In this document: positions 5,976-12,599 of the stretch, one piece after another | Numbering within the stretch: position 1 is the stretch's first letter | Layout: every line of letters starts with the position of its first letter | Source: Betaproteobacteria bacterium | Lineage (GTDB): Bacteria > Pseudomonadota > Gammaproteobacteria > Burkholderiales > SG8-39 | Length of the DNA: 12,599 bases | Assembly (NCBI GenBank): GCA_004298295.1 | Contig: SCUH01000052.1 | Location: 1 to 12,599 of the forward strand | Direction: 5' to 3' | Notes under the pieces: model-generated | Told to the model about the DNA's origin: nothing | Database searches by the model: none | What the model saw: only the letters and a program-made list of their open reading frames with translations | Translations under genes and position numbers: made by a program

Positions 5976-6647
5976 TCAGATTAAAGCGGATGGCGCCTCC
6001 CGAATCAGGAGGACCAATTTCAGCCGATCGGTCACACCGAGTTTCTGAAAGACGTTCGACAAGTGCCCCTTCACGGTCCGCTCCGAGATGTCCAGCTTGG
6101 CGGCGACCTCCTTGTTCGACGCGCCGCCGGCGATCAGGCGGACAATTTCGCGTTCGCGCGTCGAAAGCGATGTCAGCTTCTGTTCAGTCTGCTTCGCCGA
6201 GGGTAGCTTCGCGGCTGCCGGAACCGGCTGCCCGCGGGCGTAGCGCCGCAGCTCGGTGACCAACCGCGGCAGCAGGCTTCGCGTCACCCAAACGCCTCCC
6301 GACTGCGTGACGTTGATGACCCGCGCCAGAGATTCCGGGTCGATGCCGCGACGGCAGCAACCCTTGGCGCCAGCTTTGAGCAGAGCGATTTCCTCATCCT
6401 CCTGAAACACCGCAGTCAATACGATGACCCGCGCCGTGCCTGCAGCCGCGACTGCGTCACCGACCTCGCGATCGATCGGCTGCTGCAACAGCGCGGCATC
6501 GAGCACCACGACATCGGGTGCTGCCGCGCCGATTCTGCCCCCCAGCGCCGCAACGTCCCTGCTCACCTCGACCTGCTGCTCGGCACTGACCGCACGCCGA
6601 CAGCGGTCGATCAGTTCGGGGTCTTGAGAAACAAGGAGGATCGACAT
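5976..6647 (-). CDS. NarL/LuxR-family response regulator with atypical receiver domain
   Basis: The 223-residue protein has an N-terminal receiver domain (about 1-115) and a C-terminal LuxR-type helix-turn-helix (about 157-220). The HTH region contains LSTREREIVRLIAGGASNKE, and the recognition helix includes SERTVKGHLSNVFQKLGV. The likely phosphoacceptor is D50 (DVVVLD) and the switch residue is T78. The receiver is unusual: the first pocket acid is Q8 (SQDP where DD is normal), and the conserved Lys near the end is replaced (GCCRR where GYLLK is typical). W120-V121-T122-R123 resembles the W[FLM][TS]R motif by which VpsT binds c-di-GMP. No histidine kinase is in the window. The gene starts 35 nt after lapC, so it probably belongs to the lapBC transcript. 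No good Shine-Dalgarno is visible. It may control lapE or the adhesin; that is inferred from position. Confidence 0.9.
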   Translation of the reverse strand: MSILLVSQDPELIDRCRRAVSAEQQVEVSRDVAALGGRIGAAAPDVVVLDAALLQQPIDREVGDAVAAAGTARVIVLTAVFQEDEEIALLKAGAKGCCRRGIDPESLARVINVTQSGGVWVTRSLLPRLVTELRRYARGQPVPAAAKLPSAKQTEQKLTSLSTREREIVRLIAGGASNKEVAAKLDISERTVKGHLSNVFQKLGVTDRLKLVLLIREAPSALI

Positions 6648-6682
6648 GGTGCGAAGGCCGGGTATCTCGGGACGGGTGGGGC

Positions 6683-8014
6683 TCAGCGCTCCCGGAACGC
6701 CATTTCCTTGGTCTTGATGATCGGCTTGAGGAGGTAATGCAAGAAGGTCTTCTCGCCTGTTTGAATGTGCACGGTCGCCGTCATCCCCGGAATGATCGCG
6801 AGCGGCGCCTGGCGGCCCGCCGGAACGTTGCTTGTCGTGCGAACCTGCACCAAATAATAGCTCTCGGATTTCTTTTCGTCCGTGATGGAATCCGCACTGA
6901 TGTGCTCAAGCTTGGCCGGGAATCCGCCGTAAATCGAAAAATCGTACGCCGTGATCTTCACCAAGGCCTCCTGCCCCGGGCGCAGGAAGGCGATGTCGCG
7001 CGGCTTAACCCGCGCCTCGACCAGGAGATTGTCCTCCAGCGGCACGATCTCCATCAGCTCGGAGCCCGGCTGCACGACCCCCCCGATGGTGGTCACCTTG
7101 ACCGACTTGACGGTGCCGTTGACGGGCGATCGGACCACCGCCCGCTCGACCCGGTCCTTGAGCGCGACGCTCGTCGCAGCGGTACCTTCCTGCTCCGCGC
7201 GCACCTGGTTCAGGTCGCCGAGCGCGTCGGCGCGGAACTTGGCGACATAACTTTCGAGTTTCTGGCGCGCCTCGGCGACCGCCGATTCAAGCCGCGGGAT
7301 CGAGATCTTGGTCGAATCGAGTTCCCCCTTGAGGTCGTTCGCCTGGCGCTCGAGCCGCAGCAGTTCGACCTCCGACATCGCGCCCTGCTTCACCAGCGGG
7401 CGCGACATGGCGAGCTCCTTGTCGAGAAATTCGAGGCTGGTTCTGATCTGCACCAGCCGCCCGCGCTTTTCCTGCAACTCGCGGTTGCGCTGGTCGATCT
7501 GCTGCGTGAACACCGCGGTGTTGGCGGCGAATTCCGCCTGGCGCGAGCGGTACAGCGTCAGCTCGCGCTCGGCCAGATCGGGATTGTCCTGCCGGAAGCG
7601 CTGCGACAGATCGAAGGCCTTGCCGGACACCTCGGCCGTCAGCCGCGCAATCTTCGCGCTCAGGGCGTCATTCTTCGCCTTGTTTTCCTGGAACGAGGAG
7701 GCGTAGCGCGTGTCGTCGATCAGGATCAGCACCTGGTTCTTGCGCACGATGTCGCCGACCTTGACCTTGATCTCGGAGACGATGCCGCCCTCCAGGTTCT
7801 GCACCACCTGGACCTGGCTCGAGGGAATCACCTTGCCTTCGCCCACCGTCGTTTCGCCGATGTTGGCGAACGCCGCCCAGACGAAGAACACGACGACGAA
7901 GGCGAGCATGCCCCACAGCAGGCCGTGCGAGTAGGCCGGCGGCCCCTGCATCGCCGCGGCCGCGGTTTCCCCCATGAAATCGATGTCTTCGCGCCGCTGC
8001 AGTGGCTGCGTCAT
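6683..8014 (-). CDS. lapC: HlyD-family type I secretion membrane fusion (adaptor) protein
   Basis: The 443-residue protein links the inner-membrane ABC transporter to the TolC-type channel. A cytoplasmic N-tail is followed by one membrane segment (about 30-50, LLWGMLAFVVVFFVWAAFA). The lipoyl half-motif with VVQNLEGGIVSEIKVKVGD spans 65-100. A long coiled-coil hairpin (about 105-285) would contact the channel. The second lipoyl half (VVRSPVNGTVKSVKV, 293-307) and a beta-barrel domain follow, with the C-terminal HlyD signature IIPGMTATVHIQTGEKTFLH (407-426). Length is normal. It begins 9 nt after the lapB stop, with only a weak Shine-Dalgarno overlapping that stop codon, so translational coupling is likely. 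The lapC name follows from context. Confidence 0.95.
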   Translation of the reverse strand: MTQPLQRREDIDFMGETAAAAMQGPPAYSHGLLWGMLAFVVVFFVWAAFANIGETTVGEGKVIPSSQVQVVQNLEGGIVSEIKVKVGDIVRKNQVLILIDDTRYASSFQENKAKNDALSAKIARLTAEVSGKAFDLSQRFRQDNPDLAERELTLYRSRQAEFAANTAVFTQQIDQRNRELQEKRGRLVQIRTSLEFLDKELAMSRPLVKQGAMSEVELLRLERQANDLKGELDSTKISIPRLESAVAEARQKLESYVAKFRADALGDLNQVRAEQEGTAATSVALKDRVERAVVRSPVNGTVKSVKVTTIGGVVQPGSELMEIVPLEDNLLVEARVKPRDIAFLRPGQEALVKITAYDFSIYGGFPAKLEHISADSITDEKKSESYYLVQVRTTSNVPAGRQAPLAIIPGMTATVHIQTGEKTFLHYLLKPIIKTKEMAFRER

Positions 8015-8023
8015 GGCTGTAAC

Positions 8024-10192
8024 CTAGCCTCGCTTCGCAACGTTGATCTTGCCGCCGGAAAGGGCCTGCATCACCTGGTCCTTCGGTCCGTCGGCGACCA
8101 CGCGCCCGCCGTCGAGCACGATCAGGCGCGGCACGAGCGTGAGGAGCGATGCGCGGTGCGTGACCAGCATGAAGGTCTTGCCCGGCAACGCCTTTTCGAG
8201 CTTGCGCTTGAACACTTCCTCGGAACGGTTGTCGAGCGAATTGGTAGGCTCGTCCATGATGAGCAACGGCGGATCGAGCAGGAGCGCCCGCGCGATCGCC
8301 ACCGTCTGGCGTTGCCCGCCCGAGAGCCCGTCGCCGCGCTCGCCGATATGCAGGTCGAAACCTTTCGCCGACGGGTGCACGAACTCGGTGACGCCGGCGA
8401 TTTCGGCCGCGTTCAGCATCGCCGCGTCATCGGCGTAAGGCGCTGAAAACAGGATGTTTTCCCGGACGGTGCCGTAGAAGAGCGTGATGTCCTGCGGCAC
8501 GTAGCCGATGTTCTTGCGCAGCGTCGCGGGATCGATCTGGTTCACATCGACGCCGTCGACCAGGATCGAGCCGGAGGTCGGCTTGTACAGGCCGAGCACC
8601 AGTTTTTCGATGGTGGATTTGCCTGAGCCGATGCGCCCGATCAGGCCGACGCGCTCGCCGGGCGCGAGCTTGAAGGAGACGTTCTGCAGCGCCGGCGTCT
8701 GCTGGCCGGGATAGGAAAACGTGACGCCGCGAAACTCGACTTCGCCGCGGATGCTGGGCCGGTGCACGAAGCTCTTGTTGGCGGGCCGCTCCACCGGCAA
8801 TTGCATGATGTTCTGCAGCGTGCGCAGAGCCGACACCGACTGGTGATAGCGCGTCATGAGACCCGCGATCTGCCCCAGCGGCGCGAGCGCGCGCGAGGTC
8901 AGGATGGTGCAGGCCACCAGCGCGCCTACCGTGAGTTCGCGCTCCGCGATCAGATAGACGCCGATTACGATCACGCCGACGCTCGTGAACTGTTGCACCG
9001 ACATCGAGATGTTGACGATCGCCGACGATAGCGTGCGCGCCTTGATGCCGAGCCGCGCAATGGTGCCCACCAGCTGCTCCCATTTGCGCTGCAGCAGGCC
9101 CTCGGCAGAAAGCGCCTTTACGGTCTCGATCGAACTCAGGCTCTCGATCAGCAGTCCCTGCTTCTGCGCCGCGAGGCGGAAGGTCTGCAAGATCACCTCG
9201 CCCAGCGAGCGCTGCAGCACCAGGCCGACCAGGATGATCAGCGGCACCGCGGCAAGCGGCACCACGCCGACCCAGCCGCCGATCCAGAAGATCACGCCGA
9301 TGAACAGGAACACGAACGGCAGGTCGACCAGCGCGGTGATGGTCGCCGAAGTAATGAACTCGCGGAACGACTCGAATTCGTGCACGTTGCTCGCGAACGA
9401 GCCGACCGAGGCCGGGCGCGCTTCCATCCTCAGCCCCATGGCCCGCTCGAAGATGTTCGACGACAGGATGACGTCGATGCGCTTGCCGGCGATGTCGATC
9501 AGATAGCCGCGCAGCATGCGCATGCCGAAATCGAAGCCGAGCACGATGAACACGCCCGCCACCAGCGCCCAGAGCGTCTCGGTGGTCTCGTTCGGCACGA
9601 CGCGGTCGTACACGTTCATGATGAACAGCGGCATCACGAGCGCGAACAGGTTGATGAGCAGCGACGCCAGCAGCACTTCGCCGTAGATCGGCCAGGCCTG
9701 GCGCACGACGCCCCAGAACCAGTGCTCGACGCGCGGCACGGCGCTGTGCTCGGTGCGCGAGTCGAACTTGAGTTGTTGGCGCACGAGGATGGCGTGGCCG
9801 GCATACGCGGGTTGCAGCTCGGCCAGGGTCTTCTCCACGACCCCGCCGGTGTCCGGATCGACGATTTCGCAGCGGCCGTCCGGCTTCAGGGTCCTGAGGA
9901 TGCAGGCGCGGCCGTCGTTCAGCAGCAGCACCACCGGCAGCGCGAGCGGCGAAATCTTGGCCAGCTCGCGCGCGGTCACCTTGGCGGTCAGGCCCGCGCG
10001 GTCCGCGGCGCGCACGAACAGCCCGGGCGTCAGGCGGCTGTCCACCAGCGGCAGTCCCGCCGAAAGCGTCTCGGCGGAAAACGGATGATTGAAGAACCGC
10101 GTCAGCAGGACCAGGCACTTGAGCAGGGGGTCATCGATCGCGACGCCCGCCGGCGGGATCTCCCATGGCTTGTTCACTTGCGCTTCGTTCAA
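8024..10192 (-). CDS. lapB: Type I secretion ABC transporter with C39-like domain (LapB)
   Basis: From a TTG at 10192 the protein has 722 residues. Residues about 15-140 form a C39-like domain without protease function. The catalytic Cys is missing (DDPLLKCL at 20-27 where active enzymes have DCG) and the His position reads RACIL, though D112 of VDPD is kept. Such domains bind the substrate rather than cleave it. The membrane domain (about 165-450) is followed by the ATPase: Walker A GRIGSGKST (519-527), Q-loop Q567, signature LSGGQ (623-627), Walker B LLIMDEP (643-649), H-loop H679. It energises adhesin export with the adaptor and channel. No ATG exists in the 5' region. TTG 10192 has GGAG 7 nt upstream; GTG at 10177 is the alternative (717 residues). 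An extension further upstream would run through a terminator hairpin, which argues against it. Confidence 0.95.
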   Translation of the reverse strand: MNEAQVNKPWEIPPAGVAIDDPLLKCLVLLTRFFNHPFSAETLSAGLPLVDSRLTPGLFVRAADRAGLTAKVTARELAKISPLALPVVLLLNDGRACILRTLKPDGRCEIVDPDTGGVVEKTLAELQPAYAGHAILVRQQLKFDSRTEHSAVPRVEHWFWGVVRQAWPIYGEVLLASLLINLFALVMPLFIMNVYDRVVPNETTETLWALVAGVFIVLGFDFGMRMLRGYLIDIAGKRIDVILSSNIFERAMGLRMEARPASVGSFASNVHEFESFREFITSATITALVDLPFVFLFIGVIFWIGGWVGVVPLAAVPLIILVGLVLQRSLGEVILQTFRLAAQKQGLLIESLSSIETVKALSAEGLLQRKWEQLVGTIARLGIKARTLSSAIVNISMSVQQFTSVGVIVIGVYLIAERELTVGALVACTILTSRALAPLGQIAGLMTRYHQSVSALRTLQNIMQLPVERPANKSFVHRPSIRGEVEFRGVTFSYPGQQTPALQNVSFKLAPGERVGLIGRIGSGKSTIEKLVLGLYKPTSGSILVDGVDVNQIDPATLRKNIGYVPQDITLFYGTVRENILFSAPYADDAAMLNAAEIAGVTEFVHPSAKGFDLHIGERGDGLSGGQRQTVAIARALLLDPPLLIMDEPTNSLDNRSEEVFKRKLEKALPGKTFMLVTHRASLLTLVPRLIVLDGGRVVADGPKDQVMQALSGGKINVAKRG

Positions 10193-10203
10193 AGGCTCGC
10201 TCC
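10190..10203 (-). promoter_or_regulatory. Ribosome binding site and TTG start of lapB
   Basis: GGAG (10203-10200) lies 7 nt before TTG (10192-10190) on the minus strand. This is better spaced than anything before the alternative GTG at 10177-10175. The site begins only 7 nt beyond the T-tract of the preceding terminator. A weak start codon on the energy-providing component may limit transporter levels; that effect is inferred. Confidence 0.6.
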
Positions 10204-10210
10204 GATCACG

Positions 10211-10238
10211 AAAAACCGGCGCCGCAGCCCGGCGCCAG
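10211..10238 (-). terminator. Intrinsic terminator between lapD and lapB
   Basis: On the minus strand CTGGCGCC (10238-10231) pairs with GGCGCCGG (10223-10216) around a 7-nt loop, with one G-U pair, followed immediately by TTTTT (10215-10211). It lies 35 nt past the lapD stop. Only 18 nt separate it from the lapB start, so there is no space for a new promoter. lapB transcription must read through it or regulate it. Confidence 0.8.
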
Positions 10239-10273
10239 CCGGCAGCCCGCGCCAACGGCCCGCGATTATGCTC

Positions 10274-12235
10274 CTACTCGGGCTTGCCGATGTAATAGCC
10301 CTGCGCACCGTCCACCATCAGGCTCTTGGCGAGCTCGAAATCGGCCTCGGTCTCGATGTACTCGGTAAGCACCTGAATCCCCAGGCCGTGCGCGATGCCG
10401 ACCAGCGCCTGGACGAAAAACTGACGGTCGGTCGAGGCCGCCATGCCGCGCGTATAGCTGCCGTCGATCTTGATGTAATCGACATCCAGGCTGCGCAGGT
10501 AACCGACCGAGGCCGTGCTCTGGCCGAAGCGGTCGATCGACAGGCGCACGCCGGTGTCGCGCAGCCGGGCAAAGGCCGCCTTGACCGCGTCGATGTGGCC
10601 GATGATCGATTGCTCCATCACCTCGACGATCACGTTGCGCGCCGCTTCGGGCTGCGCCTTCAGCTTGGCGTGCAGCCACTCTATGAATGTCGGGTCGATC
10701 ACCGATTCAAGCGACAGGTTGACCGCGGTCGCACCGCCGAGCACCGGCCCCCCCGCGGCGATGCGCTGCAGGATCTTTTCCACCACCACCTTGTCCAGCA
10801 GCTGCAGCGCGCCAAGACGCTTGGCGGTCGCAATGAACATGCCGGCGCGGATAAGCTGGCCGTCCGAGCCCAGGATCCGGACGCAGGATTCGCTGCGGTA
10901 CATCCATTCCGCTTCCGGCATGCGGGTCGGCCGCACAGGCTGGAACTGCAGCGCGACACGGTTGCTCGGCAGTCCGACACGGAACATGCCGTTGATTTCC
11001 GCGTACATCGTGTTGACGGCGTCCGCCGCCGCCTCCGCTTCCAGATGCCAGGCCGGGATGCCGCGCGCCTGCGCCACGGCGAGCGCGGCGCTCATCGTCG
11101 ACATCAGCTTGCCGAACGACGCGCCTTCGTGGTGCCGGTAGTAGGTCATGCCGGCATGCGCCATGACGCTCGCCTCGCTGCGCGGGAATTCCTCGATCTC
11201 GGCCAGCGCCGCGATCAGCTCGTCGCCGAGCGCCGCGACATCGGTTTCCGCGAGCTCCGGCACGACGACGCCGAATTCCGGGCCGTCGAGCTTGGCGAGC
11301 AGCGCGCCGGCGCGTTTCTGCGCCACCTCGCCGAGGAGCTTCGCCACGCGCTTGAGTAGCGCATCGCCCTCGGCGCGGCCGTTTTTCTCGTTGTAGGCCA
11401 TGAAGCCGCGGACCCGAATGACCGCCAGCGCGCCGGTGGCAAACTTGGTCGGCGCGCCGATCAGGTGCGCCACCCGCTCGGCGAAGTCGTTGCGGTTCAT
11501 GAGGCCCGTCACCGGATCGATATAGGCCTTCTTGCGCATCTTCTCGGCAAGGTCGGTCTGCTCGGTGAGCATGCGTTCCACCGACACCACCATCTGGTTC
11601 AGCGCACTGGCGACGCGGTGCAGTTCGCGCGCCCAGGGCAGCTTCGGCAGCACCTTGAACTCGCGCTTGGTGATGGCGATCGCCTGCGCTTCCATGTCGT
11701 CCAGGGGCCGCAGCGCGAGCCGCAGCGCCACCAGCACGACGATCAGCGACGCCACCGCGGCAGCGAGCAGGATCCAGAACGACTGCACCGAAACGCGGTA
11801 GAGCTCCGCGTAGGCATGGCCGGGGTGGCTCACCACCTCGATTCTGGCCGCCTGGCGCCAGCCGTCCATGACGATCGCGTCCATGCGCGGCGTCTGCAGC
11901 GGGAAGCGCTCGATGAACCATTGCGGCACGCCCTCGACCGCCTGCTCGACGCGCTTCGCGACGAGCTCCTTGCCGTCCATCGCCTTCACCAGGATCTCGC
12001 GGTAATAGCCGCGGTCGAAGATGGCCGCCGTCATGCGCTCGACCGTTTCCACGTCCTTGACGCGGCCGCTATGGGTGATCGCGAGGCCGAGGAAGGTGGA
12101 AGTGTCCTGCGCGTGCGACTCGAGCGTCTTTTGCAGGAATTCCTTGGTGCTCTGGACGACGATGCCCAGCGTGCCGACGAACACCAGCACCCAGAGCAGC
12201 GATATGAGACCAACCAGCAATCGCGAGAGTTTCAT
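10274..12235 (-). CDS. lapD: LapD-type inner-membrane c-di-GMP receptor controlling LapG
   Basis: The 653-residue protein has a first membrane helix (5-27), a periplasmic LapD/MoxY-type domain (28-152), a second helix (about 153-175), a HAMP linker (to about 228), GGDEF (236-395) and EAL (about 405-653) domains. The periplasmic domain has FDRGYYREI and W106 in VPQWF, which may match the LapG-contacting Trp (W125) of P. fluorescens LapD. GGDEF has decayed to DGPEF (317-321). EAL reads ESC (449-451) with R453 kept. DDFG reads D568-R569-FG. N506, E538, K589, E625 and Q645 remain. This pattern predicts nucleotide binding without synthesis or hydrolysis. In the known system c-di-GMP binding inside makes the periplasmic domain capture LapG and protects the adhesin. 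AAGGA lies 5 nt before the ATG. It starts 33 nt after lapG, supporting a lapG-lapD operon. Confidence 0.96.
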   Translation of the reverse strand: MKLSRLLVGLISLLWVLVFVGTLGIVVQSTKEFLQKTLESHAQDTSTFLGLAITHSGRVKDVETVERMTAAIFDRGYYREILVKAMDGKELVAKRVEQAVEGVPQWFIERFPLQTPRMDAIVMDGWRQAARIEVVSHPGHAYAELYRVSVQSFWILLAAAVASLIVVLVALRLALRPLDDMEAQAIAITKREFKVLPKLPWARELHRVASALNQMVVSVERMLTEQTDLAEKMRKKAYIDPVTGLMNRNDFAERVAHLIGAPTKFATGALAVIRVRGFMAYNEKNGRAEGDALLKRVAKLLGEVAQKRAGALLAKLDGPEFGVVVPELAETDVAALGDELIAALAEIEEFPRSEASVMAHAGMTYYRHHEGASFGKLMSTMSAALAVAQARGIPAWHLEAEAAADAVNTMYAEINGMFRVGLPSNRVALQFQPVRPTRMPEAEWMYRSESCVRILGSDGQLIRAGMFIATAKRLGALQLLDKVVVEKILQRIAAGGPVLGGATAVNLSLESVIDPTFIEWLHAKLKAQPEAARNVIVEVMEQSIIGHIDAVKAAFARLRDTGVRLSIDRFGQSTASVGYLRSLDVDYIKIDGSYTRGMAASTDRQFFVQALVGIAHGLGIQVLTEYIETEADFELAKSLMVDGAQGYYIGKPE

Positions 12236-12268
12236 GGCGTCCTTACCCCCTGCATTTTCATTCGCGCC

Positions 12269-12599
12269 TCACATCGCGGCGCGCAGCCGCGCCTGGAGAT
12301 CGCGCCAGTGCCCGATGCGGTCCGAGCCGCCGACCGACTGGCCGCGGCCGGTCTGTTCCTTCGCCAGCCACAGGCCGGAGCCGTTGAAGCTGTAGACCGG
12401 CAGCAGGTCGGTTCGGCTGGACGCCGGCCGTATCGTGGGATTGATGTTGTCGAGGACCACGGGCTCGGCATCGGGCGACGGAAAATACGCGAGCACCATG
12501 TGCGGTTCATTGTATACGACCAGTTCCTTGACATAGGTGATGCGCAGCTTTTCGTCCGGGACGCCGAGCGCGCGCAGCGTGAAGTACTTGGCGATCGAA
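12269..12599 (-). CDS. lapG: LapG-type periplasmic cysteine protease (C-terminal part; gene begins beyond window)
   Basis: The last 109 complete codons are visible (first full codon at 12598), ending at TGA 12271-12269. The segment reads SIAKYFTLRALGVPDEKLRI, then NEPHMVLAYF and VLDNINPTI, ending near LLPVYSFNGSGLWLAK. This matches the C-terminal half of the bacterial transglutaminase-like cysteine proteinase family (DUF920). The His of NEPH and the Asp of VLDN are 17 residues apart, the same spacing as H172 and D189 of P. fluorescens LapG. The catalytic Cys, signal peptide and calcium-site residues lie off the right edge. The enzyme cuts the adhesin at its TAAG site when not held by LapD, encoded directly downstream. 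Confidence 0.93.
   Translation of the reverse strand, partial: SIAKYFTLRALGVPDEKLRITYVKELVVYNEPHMVLAYFPSPDAEPVVLDNINPTIRPASSRTDLLPVYSFNGSGLWLAKEQTGRGQSVGGSDRIGHWRDLQARLRAAM

Noticed and set aside
5962..5992. Possible terminator after the response regulator
   Set aside because: Only a 4-bp CCGC/GCGG stem with a mismatched interior and a TTTG tail, too weak to call.
6737..8446. Plus-strand open frame of 569 codons across lapC and the lapB 3' end
   Set aside because: It is antisense to two certain genes and rich in Arg, His, Leu and Asp as expected from a reverse-frame shadow. It has no motif of its own.
10193..10255. Upstream TTG start giving a 743-residue LapB
   Set aside because: The added residues are encoded by the terminator stem and T-tract, look non-natural (Ala/Arg-rich), and lack a good ribosome site.
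9380..11359. Plus-strand open frame of 659 codons across lapB and lapD
   Set aside because: It spans two unrelated genes and the terminator on the opposite strand, with a low-complexity Arg/His/Gln composition. It is a compositional shadow.

Overview
The window is high-GC DNA carrying a co-directional cluster for a large LapA-type biofilm adhesin; every supportable gene lies on the minus strand. It probably comes from a betaproteobacterium, perhaps the Azoarcus/Thauera/Aromatoleum group. That guess rests on base composition, protein style and gene order, not on a marker gene.

In transcription order (right to left): the C-terminal part of lapG (periplasmic transglutaminase-fold cysteine protease); lapD (inner-membrane c-di-GMP receptor with degenerate GGDEF and EAL domains); an intrinsic terminator; lapB (type I secretion ABC transporter with an inactive C39-like domain and a probable TTG start); lapC (HlyD-type adaptor); a NarL/LuxR-type response regulator; a 244-bp AT-richer gap with candidate control sites; lapE (TolC-type outer-membrane channel); a second intrinsic terminator; a small conserved gene of unknown function; an exported M23 (LytM-type) peptidoglycan endopeptidase; a 149-bp structured leader; and the first 824 codons of the adhesin, which runs off the left edge.

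Known Lap biology suggests how these work together. LapB, LapC and LapE export the adhesin, whose N-terminal retention module plugs the channel and keeps it on the surface. When c-di-GMP is high, LapD sequesters LapG. When c-di-GMP falls, LapG is freed and cuts the adhesin at a TAAG-type site, releasing it. The sequence shows the cut site in the adhesin (residues 114-117), the LapG His/Asp pair at the expected spacing, and the LapD catalytic losses.

Less familiar parts are the embedded response regulator (atypical receiver pocket and a WVTR motif resembling the VpsT c-di-GMP motif), the M23 peptidase plus small conserved protein next to the adhesin, two terminators each ending 18-20 nt before the next start codon, and an adhesin leader with a perfect 9-bp-arm palindrome and a Shine-Dalgarno hairpin. 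No tRNA, rRNA, CRISPR array, insertion sequence or integrase was seen. No gene-free stretch exceeds 300 bp.
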